Shown here: positions 1-10,666 of the stretch, in pieces
How the letters are laid out: the number at the start of each line of letters is the position of its first letter
How positions within the stretch are numbered: the stretch's first letter is position 1
Assembly: GCF_026745355.1 (NCBI RefSeq)
Contig: NC_079209.1
Location: 12,799,886-12,863,885 of the forward strand
Reading direction: 5' to 3'
DNA from: Beta vulgaris subsp. vulgaris
Lineage: Eukaryota; Streptophyta; Magnoliopsida; Caryophyllales; Amaranthaceae
DNA: 64,000 nt
Notes under the pieces: generated by a model
Told to the model about the DNA's origin: nothing
The model's database searches: none
The model's input: the letters and a program-made list of their open reading frames with translations, nothing else
Position numbers and translations under genes: made by a program

Positions 1-179
1 CTCGTGNCTTTGAAGTAAGACTTACGGGTTGACCAAATAGGAGTCAAACAAGGGAAATCTTGAATGAGAAACCTAAATGGACTTGGTTGTCTGTCCAAGA
101 AGGTGTACTCACTCAAGGGAGGTGTCAATTCTCAAGTAAAAGAAAAATGCCTAAACTTGACTTAGAAGAAGATATGAGT

Positions 180-896
180 TATCTTGGATGACCCTGTTCC
201 TAACCGGAGGAACCGACTAAGAGGCGCAAACACTGCATTAGCCTAAACTTCTGTTCCTCAGAGAGTGAGGAAGAGCACTGTAAAAATCCTCCAGTTCTGT
301 TCTTCCAACGAGGCTCTCCATTAGTCCTTTCGGATAATGAGGAACAGGACCTCATTCAAGGAACCTACTCCACCACCATCTCCTAAACTTTCTGTTCCTT
401 TCACCAAATTACCCTTCATTTCACCTTCATTCTTCTCTGTTCCTTCCACTTTTGAGCAGTTGAAGGATGAAGTAAAAGGCCCAAATCCTTTTGCTTCCAC
501 CTCCACAACTCTTCCACCCACACCACATTCCTTCTTCTATTTATCACCTTCACTCTGTTTCTATTCAAGGAACAGATGAACCTCATTCTCTCCAGTTCCT
601 CCACAAAATCCCCTCTGCCTCAAGTTCCAAGGGTAAGGAACAGGATACTCCGGATGATGCAACTGGGAAATGATGTTTGTCTTCCTGCTCAATATGATCA
701 AGTTTTATAATCATCTTCATTGGACTTTGGATGCCAAAACTGATAAATGTAAGTCTTATGAAGAGCTTGAGTGATACAGTGGTTGCGCAAAAAAGAAGAT
801 GGACTCTATGGCCGTGCCTTGGAGGAGTTAAGGAACAGTTGGACAACATGGGGTGGTGATGAGAAATTAGAGGATGTGGTGAAGAAGAAGTTGTAG
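180..896 (+). pseudogene. degenerate extra ORF between pol and 3' LTR (env-like position)
   Basis: Three reading frames each stay open for part of this stretch. One encodes a proline/serine-rich segment (337-579, with the run EPTPPPSPKLSVPF). Another, at the end, encodes a charged segment finishing KKKL and stop at about 896. No single frame is intact, so frameshifts are likely. Sireviruses commonly carry an additional ORF after pol, sometimes called env-like, and this is the expected place. I recognise no transmembrane segment or named domain, so the identity rests on position only. It could instead be decayed pol sequence. Confidence 0.3.
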
Positions 897-1473
897 AGGA
901 ACACCATTCCCTTCCCTTTCTTAGTTTTTTTTTTTTTTTGTTGTTCCTGTTTCTTTAATCAAGGAACACAACTTTTGTTTTTTTCTTTTCTTTCTTTGTT
1001 TTGTTATGGAACAAGTGCTATATAATCAATGACTTTTGCTATAATGTCTATGTTTCTAAATGATTTGCATAATTTCTTCCTTGGAATGGCTAGTATTATG
1101 TGATTGATGTTTGAGCAAGTTTACTCTTTGATTTTCTAACTTAACCACCAATGGTGCTTGTATATTGGTCTTAAGGTGTTAAATCAATTCATCAATACAT
1201 GCAGAGTTTATTCTTTTTGAGGATGACAAAGGGGGAAAATGATTTAAGGAACAAACTGTACATAAACTTGAAAAAATTGAAAATTGAAAAAATTAAAAAA
1301 TGGATAAGGTAAATGAAAAATCAAAAATAGGTTAAGGTAAATGAAAAATCAAAATTCAGTTACTTACATAATTGTGTTTATTTTTATTTTCATTTTCTTC
1401 TTTATGTTTTATCATTATCATTCACTTATATTATTTGTTATTTTCCTTAGTTTGTACCTTTGTTGTCATCATC
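897..1473 (+). other. non-coding A/T-rich spacer before the 3' LTR
   Basis: No gene is seen. The stretch holds T-runs, a short near-duplicate (GGTAAATGAAAAATCAAAA twice, near 1307-1352) and several copies of the AAGGAAC pentamer-type motif that also crowds the flanking ORF and LTR. Confidence 0.5.
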
Positions 1474-1487
1474 AAAAAGGGGGAAAT
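1474..1487 (+). promoter_or_regulatory. polypurine tract of the Sirevirus-like element
   Basis: A-rich then G-rich purine run (AAAAAGGGGGAAA) directly before the LTR first base. It is the expected primer site for plus-strand DNA synthesis. Confidence 0.75.
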
Positions 1488-2849
1488 TGTTGAACCCTAG
1501 TTTTGATAATGACAAAGAAACAAAGGAACAAACTAAGTAGTGAACTAATGAGTTATTTAAGTGTATGGTGTTTAAGGTATCAATGAAAGGAACTGGGAGA
1601 ATACGAAGTCAAGAAGAAGTCAAGAGAGGATTTCAAAGGCTAAGTAAAGAAGTTTCTATGTTGATACTGGAGCAAGCATTGGATCAAGAAGAATAGAAGC
1701 TAGGCGTTTTATTTTCTAGTTCCAATGTAAAGGAACAAAGAAAGAATGGTAAGGAACGTGGCAGTCTATTTGAGAATGAAGTTTGTTCCTTTGTAAGGAA
1801 CAAACTAAGTGGCACTAAACGATATGTTAAAGGAACTTAGTTAATAAAAGGAACTAGACTTAGGCGTGCAACATTATAACGGTTAAAAAGATATTTGAGT
1901 AAGTCATGCCTAAATTATAGGAAATTAGTTATATCTAATTTCAAATGATAAAATCAGTTTTAAAAAGAAAATCTGTTTAAGAAAAGATTTTATTTTTCGG
2001 AAAAATAAGAAAATAAATATCCGGTTGTTAGAAAGATTTTATTTAAAGATATTATTTTCTTAAAGATTAAAAATTCAGTTTTAAAGATAAAAAGAGTTTT
2101 TATAAAACTGATTTTCGGATAAAGCTCAAGGAACTCCTATTACTTAGGAGTAATGGCTGAAAATTCCACGTTCATTTATATGTTCATGGGATCATGGGAC
2201 ATGATGTAAAACGTGTTCCTTAGGGGAAGGAACATCATGGGTTAATGGACTAAACGTGTACTCTAGTTATTCCCACGTTCTTCATGATTAACACTATAAA
2301 TATTGAAGTCTAGATAAGTTCCAAATGTGTCTGACTAAGTAATTAAGTGAGTTTAACTAATTAAGTGTCAGTGCCTTCATTCTCTCATAATAGCCATTTG
2401 TTCTTTGCCTTCTTACTCTAATTCCACTAAGCTTATTTCGATCAATTGTATTTTGGTTTTTGGGGTAAGGGAACTTTGAGTGAAGTTCTGTAAGAGAGAG
2501 GCTTTGAGTGAAGCTTGTATGTGTGAGAAAACTTCGAGTGAAGTTGAGAGGAACTGCTGTTAAGGGAACAGTGGCTTAGGAACTTGAGTTTAGGAACTCA
2601 AGGTGTGGCTCGAGTTAGAATTAGGTTGTAACAAAGTTGTTTGGCCTAATTAGTGAAAGTGTTGAGTTTAAAATCCCTAGTGGTCGAGGTTGTTTCTTCT
2701 TGTTGGGCCCAAGAAGTTTTTCCTCGTAAAAATCCCTTGTGTTCCTTTAGCTTGTTTATTCGTTTAAGTTTTAATTTCCGCAAAAAGTTACGTTTATTTC
2801 TACACCTACAATTCACCCCCCCTCTTGTAGTGTTCCTAGAGAAATAACA
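1488..2849 (+). repeat. 3' LTR of the Sirevirus-like element (1362 bp)
   Basis: It starts TGTT and ends AACA, a short terminal inverted repeat as in copia LTRs. A TATA-like box (CTATAAAT) lies near 2294-2301. The start is fixed by the purine tract, and the end by the switch at about 2850 to a different copia gag frame. The other LTR is outside the window, so the exact end base is inferred. Confidence 0.7.
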
Positions 2850-3700
2850 CTATTCTTCCAAAGCTGATGGTCAACCATCACCCCTTCTAAACAATATCAT
2901 CTGACCTTATCCATCTGTTAATAACATCAAGAATGCTATTTCCTTGATTCTTGATCGCGAAAAGGTCCAATATTTGAATTGGGTTGAGCTTTTTGAGACA
3001 CATGCTCATGTTTTTAATGTCTTAGATCACATCTATCCCACTTTCACTCGTCCAACAGATATCTCTGAGAGTATGTGGAAGCATTGGATTCTATTGTCAA
3101 ACAGTAGATTTACGGTTCAATCTCCTTTGATCTCCTTTAGACAGTTCTCTGTCGTGGTGATTCTGCACAACATATCTGGAACAAAGTCAAGGGTATTTTT
3201 TCAGGATAACAAAGCTACCAGGGTGGTCTGTCTTGAAAATTAATTTACTTCATTCCCTACACTAATTTGTTTTGAATGTTTCTTCATATTATTAGAAATC
3301 GAAAACTTTAAAAGATCAACTGGCCAATATTAATCATCCCATCTCCGAACAACGATTGGTATTATGTCTTGTTTCTGGTCTCATTAACACAGATTATGAT
3401 GTTGTGGCTACTATGATTAAACAGAAAAAGCCTCTCCTAACTTTTGAATCAGCTCGTTCGCATCTCATCCTTGCAGAAACTCGATGGGCTAATGATTCTA
3501 GTCCACAAAATTCCACTTTTATTGTGCATAATCCACCACCGCCACAAAATTCCACAAACGGCCAATCTTCTCAACCACCACAACACCACTAGCAGAGTTC
3601 CGGCACTGGCGGCGGTGGCGGTCGTGATCGAGGGAGTGGCGGTAAACCTGGCGAGGCAGGGGTCGTGGTCGCAGGTCATCACAGCGACAACAGGGGTGTG
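2850..3700 (+). pseudogene. copia gag remnant
   Basis: The translation carries a plant copia gag core: LDREKVQYLNWVELFETHA followed by a helical region with ARSHLILAETRW at about 3450-3485. The C-terminal part is rich in Pro, Asn, Gln, then Gly/Arg (GGGGRDRGSGG). No intact CCHC knuckle is visible. Gag would form the virus-like particle in the cytoplasm. Frameshifts occur at about 3240-3350 and 3590. The 5' end is lost to the Sirevirus-like insertion. Confidence 0.65.
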
Positions 3701-3960
3701 ATTCTTAATAATTCACTCCTACGTTTACACAACCCTCCCCAAATTCGAAGTGAGTCAGCTCATCACCAGCAGCATGGCATGCTCCTACACCTACTTCTTC
3801 AAGTTGGGCCCAAGCTCCCACCCCTTACCCTCAACAAGTCCAATACGGTACACAACAACATGTTCGGCCTCTTCCTAATTCCATATAGGCCTGGCCCACA
3901 TCCAACCATACCCCAAGCTCCACCACATGCCTATTATTCCTCTTACCTAGATTATGGGCC

Positions 3961-5828
3961 TACCATGACTCCTATTAATTTGGCAAATTCATTCTCTACA
4001 ATGACTTTGCCCATGGGTAACTCTTGGTACATGGATTCCGGTGCCAGTGCTCATATGACCAATTCATCAGGTATTCTCATGCCTTTTATCAAATTTAAGA
4101 ACTAATAATCATATTTTAGTTGGTAATGGTCATCGCATTCCTATTATGGGTTTCGGTTCTTCCATCCTCCCTTACACAAAATCTCTCTCAGCCCTTCGTG
4201 ATGTGTTCTTAGCTCCACAAATTATAAAGAACCTTATTTCAGTCCAAAAATTTACAGTTGATAATAATGCATCCATAGAATTTGATACTTATGTTTTTTC
4301 GGTGAAGGACCCTCGCACGGGTAATATTATAGCAAGATGCAATAGTTCAAGGGAGCTATATCCTGTCACCACTTCACCGTCCACATGTGTAGCTATCGCC
4401 CTCATGGCTTCTTCCTCAACAACCTGGCATAGTCGTCTAGGCCCAGCCTCTCAAGTAGTAAGATTTTAGGTCTAGAGATTTAATACAGTGTAATAAGGCA
4501 CATACTTCCGAATTTTGCAATTCTTGTCAAGTCGGAAAACATCTTCGTTTGCCGTTTCATAGTTCTAATACCACTCGTTCTGCTTTTGATGATTTATGGA
4601 CCTCTCCTATTCGTAGTTCTCACGATCATAAATACTATTATTTATTCTTCTTGGACGATTTTACCCATTTTGTGTGGACTATATCTTTAAATTTCAAATC
4701 TGAAGTTTATCATTCTTTCATTAATTTCCGCCAATATGTCCAAACACAATTTGAACGTCCTATTAGATTTTTTTCGATGTGATCATGGGAGGGAATTTGA
4801 TAGCACACCATTTAAATTATTTTGTGTAAACAATGGTATAATTTTCCGATTTTCATGTCCACACACCTCTTTTCAAAATGGTGAAGCTGAACGGATGATT
4901 GAAACTTTGAATAATATGTCTTGCACCATGTTATGTCATGCCTCTGTTCCTCCATAATATTGGGTTCAATCTCTTGAAACGACCACTTATCTTATCAATC
5001 TCTTACCTACTAAGGCTCTTTAAAATCTCACTCCTGCTGAAGTGTTATTTCTTATCACCTCTTCTAATGACCATATTCAGATTTTTTGGTTTCTCTCTTT
5101 TTCAAATTTAATGGCCACAACTCCACATAAGTTAGCTCCCAGATGTACTCCCTGTGTTTTCCTTGGTTATCCATCAAATCATCGGGGTACAAATGTCTTG
5201 ATCTTGCCACACATAAAATATCAATTTTCCATCATGTTACTTTTGACGAACATACCTTTTCTTTTTCGAAATTGGGATTCCTTGGTCCACCTGCATATTC
5301 CTTTTGATATGATGATGGTCCCAACCCCTTATTATCTCCTCGTGTCCATCATCTCTTAGCCCAAGGCCCACAATCTATTCCACCCACTAGCCACGTGTCG
5401 CAGCAAGCCCACACTTCCACACACCAAAACACCATGCACCATTATCCATCTGATGATGTGTCCTCCCAGCTAGGCCCACATACAGCCCAACGTGTTACCT
5501 CTTCCTCTCCCCGGCGCGCTTCAACACCTTACCTGATACAGTACCTAGGCCCACACGCAAAATATGCCTCGGTATAGCCCTCCCGCGCTCCGTGTGCTAC
5601 CTCCCATCCGGCCCACCTGTCCACCCCCTTAACCCCTCATCCATGCAAACACGCTCAAAAGCGGGTACTATCTAACCAAATCCGAAAATTGGCTTAACTA
5701 TTTCTCCCCCCACTATTCCTCTCTATCGTTAATCTCTCCCAAAGTCTCACAAAATAGCCTTGACTGTTCCTAATTGGAATGCGGCGATGAATGATGAATA
5801 TAATGCTTCAATTAATATATGGACATGG
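3961..5828 (+). pseudogene. copia pol remnant: protease and integrase
   Basis: The aspartic protease is seen as WYMDSGASAHMTN at about 4026-4065 (catalytic DSG intact). The pre-integrase region has TWHSRLGP at about 4420-4443. The integrase core has FLDDFTHFVWT, then CDHGREFDS and FQNGEAERM, the D, D and E regions, at about 4650-4900. The usual conserved copia segment PRCTPCVFLGYPSNHRG lies at about 5133-5185. The linker before reverse transcriptase (VPNWNAAMNDEYNA) ends at the Tat insertion site. Several stops and frameshifts (near 4104, 4467, 4780, 4955, 5020) break the frame. The protein would have matured gag-pol and joined element DNA to the chromosome. Confidence 0.75.
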
Positions 5829-6304
5829 TATATGGGTAATACTCAAGTGTGCTAACGGACAGGTACAATGGCCGATAGTAGAATTCTGAGACGTGAGCTC
5901 GCAATAAAAAAGTTAAATATCCTATACTTAACGACCGGGACTGCCGTCGCGGCCACCGAAGAGGACAAATCAAAGGGAATCTTCCCTCTGACAGATTCAC
6001 TACAACCATACACGTGTCAAAGAATCACCTATCCTAACAGATGAATAGTACGCCTATAAATAGCTGAACAGTACTATTCATGCAGGTACATTCTCTTTCA
6101 TACTAAAAATAGCTTATCTCTCTCTCTAAACTTTCTCTCTCTATATTCCTATTGGGCACTAGCTAACTTGAGCGTCGGAGGGGGTTTCCTTACAACCACC
6201 CCGAGGGTAGCTCACGTTTGTTATCTTGCAGATCACCCGTCACGGATATCCCCTTTTATTGTCGGACACTCCTTAGGTCCGTCACTGTTTCCAATACAGA
6301 AACA
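5829..6304 (+). repeat. 5' LTR of Tat-1
   Basis: 476 bp. It starts TATATGGGTAAT and ends CAGAAACA, aligned without gaps to 19912-20387. It carries a TATA box (6054-6062) flanked by an inverted repeat, and a CT-rich tract near 6118-6142. The start lacks the usual TG; the target duplication fixes it. Confidence 0.85.
6041..6081 (+). promoter_or_regulatory. TATA box framed by an 11-bp inverted repeat
   Basis: ATGAATAGTAC (6041-6051) and its exact reverse complement GTACTATTCAT (6071-6081) flank CTATAAATA (6054-6062). The 3' LTR keeps nine of the eleven pairs (20126-20134 with 20154-20162) although the spacer has changed. The TATA box is the likely core promoter of the sense transcript. Confidence 0.65.
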
Positions 6305-6307
6305 ATT

Positions 6308-6322
6308 TGGCGCTAGAAGGAG
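6308..6322 (+). promoter_or_regulatory. primer binding site of Tat-1
   Basis: TGGCGCTAGAAGGAG starts three bases after the 5' LTR, where a tRNA 3' end should pair; the TGG matches the tRNA CCA. I do not assign the tRNA. Confidence 0.6.
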
Positions 6323-6353
6323 AGGTACTTCCTATCCTTTTAAGGTCGCAGTC

Positions 6354-7927
6354 ATGTGTGATACAAACAACAATTTTGTTCACAGTCCCCAGGAACATGA
6401 TGTCGGTCAGACTTCCTCTCATGGAGCCCACAGTTCCATTACCGGACACCAGGGAGCGAAGAGCAGACTCCAAATGGCAATGTAACATTCAACCTGGCTC
6501 AGCTGAGTCAGTTCTCTCCTGAGCAGTTGAAAACTGTGGCATCCTTCATTCAGATTCTAACAGGTAACCCTTAATAGAACACTCCTCCTACTCAGCAGAT
6601 TGGCGGAACCCGTAAGCGACCACTAGCCACGGCCGTAGGAACGCCGACGGTACTCCGCTCCGAAAGATGCAGTCCCTAGGCAAAGATGGACGTGAGATGG
6701 AGAAGAGGATAAACCGATCTGACTATGAAGAAGCAATATTGGAGACAGAAGAGTTATACCATTCTGGAGAAGAGGAGACTTAAGGTTACTGCCGCCGTGA
6801 GTACATCGCCACCGGTGCTAGTAACTACTAGGCAGGAGGTCACCTTCTTATCAAACCGAAACTCTCTCCTTTCACCTCATAGATACTAAACCATCCCATG
6901 ATGAGAATCAAGATGCCGTCCTCTATGTATGACGGCACGTCCGATCCAGATGATCATGTGGCGGCCTATGAAGGTCACATGTTCCTGTACACGCAGGTGG
7001 ACGCCATCTGGTGTAAGGTCTTCCCGTACACACTGACCGGGATAGCTCAGACATGGTTTAAGAGTCTCAAACCAGGTAGCATCTCTAGCTTCTCCCAGTT
7101 ATCATCTACATTCAGTAGACACTTTGTAAGCAATAGGCGCCATGAGCGTACTACTGGAGAGTTGCTTTCTGTTAAGCAAGGTGCCAACGAAAGTCTGAGA
7201 GACTATATTGGTCGTTTCAATGTTGAAGCGGTCTCGATACCTAGACTATAGCAAGATGTGGCCGTGTTAGCCTGGATGACAGTGCTTAAGGAAGGATCGC
7301 CATTTCGGAACTACCTGGGCCGGAAGTCTTATACATCCCTGGGTCCAGTCCTTGGCAAGGCAAATGACTATATCAGGGGAAAAGAATTCGACAAGGCAGT
7401 AAGCAACCGTGAATCAGATAAGAAGGAGGATAAGCAGAAAAAAGAGAAGGGTCGCGAGAGTGACCGCGGCCAAGATGAAAGAAGACAGGAATCAAATATG
7501 GTCAAAAGAGGGAATGACCGAGAAAGAGAGAACGAAAGATATGACCGCGACAGAAGGGACCGCGAAAAAAGCGACCGAGAAGTGGGTGAACGCAAGGAGA
7601 GATTCGATGCGTATACTCAGCTCACCACCTCGAGAAGCCAAATCTTTTTTGAAGAAGAAAGATAGTGACAAATGGCAGCGTCCGAAACACATATTCCATA
7701 AGAACAGAGATAAAAGTAAATGGTGTGATTTCCACGGGGATCACGGCCACCTGACTGAGGATTGCCGGTATCTAAAAGATAATTTGGAGGATTTGATAAG
7801 AAGAGGGTACTTCATCCTGTACAAAGCTCAGACCAAAGAAGGAGATTTGGTAAAGCTAGCAAACGTAATGTCCAGTCTCGGATCAGCGAAATCCATGTTA
7901 TCAGCGGCGGTCCCATCCATGGAGTAA
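6354..7927 (+). pseudogene. Tat-1 gag
   Basis: The likely start is the first ATG after the primer site (6354, MCDTNNNF). The retroviral-type gag core is at 6898-7251 (TWFKSLKPGSISSFSQ, then RRHERTTGELLSVKQGANES). It is cut by a TAG at 7249, after which the same frame continues (DVAVLAWMTVLKEGSPF). A long Arg/Lys/Asp/Glu-rich linker follows (7380-7600). A frameshift near 7650 leads to a zinc knuckle of the Tat type, CDFHGDHGHLTEDC, at about 7724-7766, then LKDNLEDLIRRGYF. Gag would package the RNA. The early part (6450-6890) has stops and shifts. Confidence 0.75.
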
Positions 7928-7950
7928 GTATAAATGGGGCAAAGGCAAGC

Positions 7951-8529
7951 TTGAAAGAATTCAGGCATCATGTCAACTTTAATGAAAGGCTACCATGGAA
8001 GAAGCCGCCAACAATGCCAACAATGTCGTTCACTCTGGAGGACGCTAAACATGTCGTTTATCCCCATGACGACCCTTTAGTAGTAACTCTGAAGATCTCA
8101 AACTACCTGGTCCACAGAATTTCGGTGGATGGAGGCAGCTCCGTAAACATCCTATATTTATCAACATTTGAAAAGCTAATGATCGGCTGGGAGTATTTGA
8201 AGCCAGTTAGGTACCCAGTCATTGGGTTCACAGGGGCGTCAGTGGTACCAGAAGGATTAATTTCGCTCCCGGTGCGCATTGGAGAAAGTGACGCAGCTAG
8301 AGACGTCATGGCTGAATTTCTGGTGGTGGATGTCCCGGGAGCATACAACGCCATCATAGGACGCCCTTTCATTCATGACGTCCAAGGAGTCGTCTCAACT
8401 TATCATCTGACGATGTTGTATGTCTCCAATGGCGGAATTACGTCAAGACTAAAGGGTAACCAGGAGGAGGTCTTATTATCTAACGGCACTAAAGCAGCCC
8501 GCCAGGCGGTTCCCAGTAGAAAATCATGA
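7951..8529 (+). pseudogene. Tat-1 aspartic protease
   Basis: A retropepsin-like fold is seen: SVDGGSSVNILYLSTFEKL at about 8122-8180 holds the active-site loop. The element reads D-G-G-S where the commonest form is D-T/S-G-S. The flap region is followed by NAIIGRPFIHDVQGVVSTYH at about 8350-8410, the usual end of this domain in Tat elements. The 192-residue open frame is one of the best preserved parts of the element. It would cleave gag-pol inside particles. Confidence 0.75.
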
Positions 8530-8824
8530 CCCGCCATCAAGGAAGCAAAGAAGAGCTTAGAGGAAGGCCCAAGCTGAGGATAAGGAAAACAATGAAACAG
8601 ACGAAGTAGAAACAGTCCAGAAGGGTAAAGCAATCCCACTAGAAGATCTAGAGTCCCGGCCAGAAGATAAGCCGAGACCAAAGCTAGATAGTGAAACTAG
8701 GCAGGAAATGCTGGAAGATGATCCTGCTAGAGCGGTCGCTGTCGGGATGGATATGGACCCAGAGGTCAGGATCAACCTGGTGACTCTCCTTTGAGAAAAT
8801 GCTGACGTATTCGCATTCTCGGCA

Positions 8825-10101
8825 GATGAGATGCCGGGAATAAACCCGACCGTGATTGTTCATCGTCTAAACATCGACAGCGCAGTACGCCCAGTAAATC
8901 AGAAGAAAAGGGCTTTCTCGAGCGAGAAGAAAAAAGCAATCAAAGAAGAGGTGGATAAATTGATAGCGGCCGATTTCATTGAACCATGCGATTATCCGCA
9001 ATGGCTCACAAACGTGGTAATGGTGAAAAAAGCCAACGGATAATGGCGCATGTGTGTTGACTTCACAAACTTGAATAGAGCATGCCCTAAAGATTGCTAC
9101 CCTCTGCCAAGGATAGACCAGCTAGTAGACTCCACTAGTGGGCATGCCTTACTAAGCTTTATGGACGCGTTCTCGGGGTATCATCAGATTAGTCTACTAA
9201 AGGAGGACATGAAGAACATCATTTATTACAGATGTAGGAGTATACAATTACGAAGCAATGCCTTTCGGCTTGAGAAATGCCGGCGCAACGTATCAGAAGT
9301 TGGTCGACAAGGTCTTCGCGGACCAGAAAGGACGCAACATAGAAGTATATGTGGATGATTCCATAGTGAAAAGTAAGACTGACCGCGAGCACCTGGCGGA
9401 CATAGAGGAAACGTTCGGCACGCTGAGAAAATACAAAATGAAATTAAACTTAAAGAAAAGTGTGTCTTTGGGGTAAGAGCGGGAAAGTTCTTAAGGTTTA
9501 TGGTCAGCAAAAGGGGCATTGATGCGAACCCGGACAAAGTTCAAGCAATCATGAATCTACCGGAGCCAAAAGGGGTCAAGGGCATCCAGAGATTGACGGG
9601 AAGAATGGCCGCCTTGACAAGATTCATCTCAAAATCAGCCGACAAGGCTCTGCCATTTTTTGCGTTGTTAAGAGGAAATAAGAACTTTGAATGGGGAGAA
9701 GAGCAGAGTAAAGCCTTCTTAGCTGTCAAAGAGCATCCGACGAAACTGCCAACAATACCAAGGCCTGAGACCGGACATAGATTGCAGTTATACATCTCGG
9801 CTTCGCCTAAAACCATAGCGCGACATTGTTAGTGGAAAAAGAGAAGCAGCAGCATCCCATATACTTTGTCAGCCACATCCTTAACGGCCTGGAAAGCCGC
9901 TACCAGTTGATTGAGAAAATGGCGTTAGCAGTCGTCATAGCGGCCAGAAATCTTAGACCCTACTTTGATTGTCATCCAATCCAGGTACTAACAAATCAAC
10001 CGCTAGAAAAAGCGCTGCAAAGGATGCATACCTCAGGGCGTTTGCTGAAATGGGCAACAAATCAGAGTATGATATTCAGTATAGACTGCGAACGACAATA
10101 A
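8825..10101 (+). pseudogene. Tat-1 reverse transcriptase and first RNase H
   Basis: Reverse transcriptase opens at about 8831 (MPGINPTVIVHRLNID). WRMCVDFTNLNRACPKDCYP lies at about 9044-9103 and LSFMDAFSGYHQI at 9151-9190. After a frameshift near 9225 come [14 protein letters not shown] and the catalytic YVDDSIVKS at about 9346-9372. The thumb/connection region (IQRLTGRMAALTRFISKSADK) is at 9580-9650. The usual gypsy RNase H follows (PIYFVSHILNGLESRYQLIEK at about 9856-9918). Stops at 9041, 9474 and about 9830 and shifts near 9225 and 9475 make it inactive. Its role would be to copy element RNA to DNA. Confidence 0.82.
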
Positions 10102-10104
10102 AGG

Positions 10105-10560
10105 CCCAGGCGTTAGTGGATTTTATAACAGAAGCATATGAAGAGGAAGAGATGGAAGAAAAAGAATCATGGCTGCTTGAGGTTGGTGGGTCTTCGGCTG
10201 CGAGTGGAGCAGGTGCCGGGATCGTGATAACCAGCCCAGAAGGAAACGTATTTGAATATGCGATTAAATTGACATTCCTAGCCTCAAACAATGAGTCAGA
10301 ATACGAAGCAGCCATTGCCGGACTGAGGATGTGCATAGCAGCCGGAGCGAAGAATGTCCGTTTGAAAACAGATTCACAGTTGGTTAGCGGCCAAGTTAGA
10401 GGAAAATTTGAGGCCCGGGAGGCCAATATGATAAAGTATGTGGAAAAAGCTTGAGAAGTAATATCTCAACTAGAGCAATTTGAGGTGGAGGCTATTCCAA
10501 GGGCCGAGAATACAAAGGCGGACGCTGTCAAAGCTCGCCAGTTCGGACTCCATTAGTGTC
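10105..10560 (+). pseudogene. Tat-1 second (archaeal-type) RNase H
   Basis: Motifs in order are LLEVGGSSAASGAGAGIVI, ASNNESEYEAAIAGLRM, and TDSQLVSGQVRGKFEA, then PRAENTKADA. These match the extra RNase H that marks the Tat clade. The first catalytic aspartate, normally in VDGSS, reads VGGSS here (near 10185-10200), so the domain would lack a metal-binding residue even without the stop at 10452. The later Glu and Asp are kept. The function would be removal of RNA from hybrids; the first RNase H may have become a tether. Confidence 0.75.
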
Positions 10561-10666
10561 GAAGGAATGGTAGTTATATATTTACGTCCTAAGAGAAAAT
10601 AGCATCACTCAAACAGCAGTCGTTGTTAACAGCATAAACCAGCAAGGGGAGTGGTTCACAGAAATA

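Larger units (their letters stand above)
1..2849 (+). mobile_element. Sirevirus-like Ty1/copia retrotransposon, 3' part
   Basis: The segment shows the 3' half of an LTR element: a degenerate coding stretch, a purine tract (AAAAAGGGGGAAA) and an LTR that starts TGTTGAACCC and ends AACA. The LTR start and the purine tract directly before it are typical of the Sirevirus (SIRE/Maximus) group of copia elements, and the non-coding spacer before the LTR fits too. The 5' LTR, gag and pol lie outside the window, so the target duplication cannot be checked. Sequence after the LTR is the gag of a different copia element, so this element inserted into it. Position 7 is an N. Confidence 0.72.
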
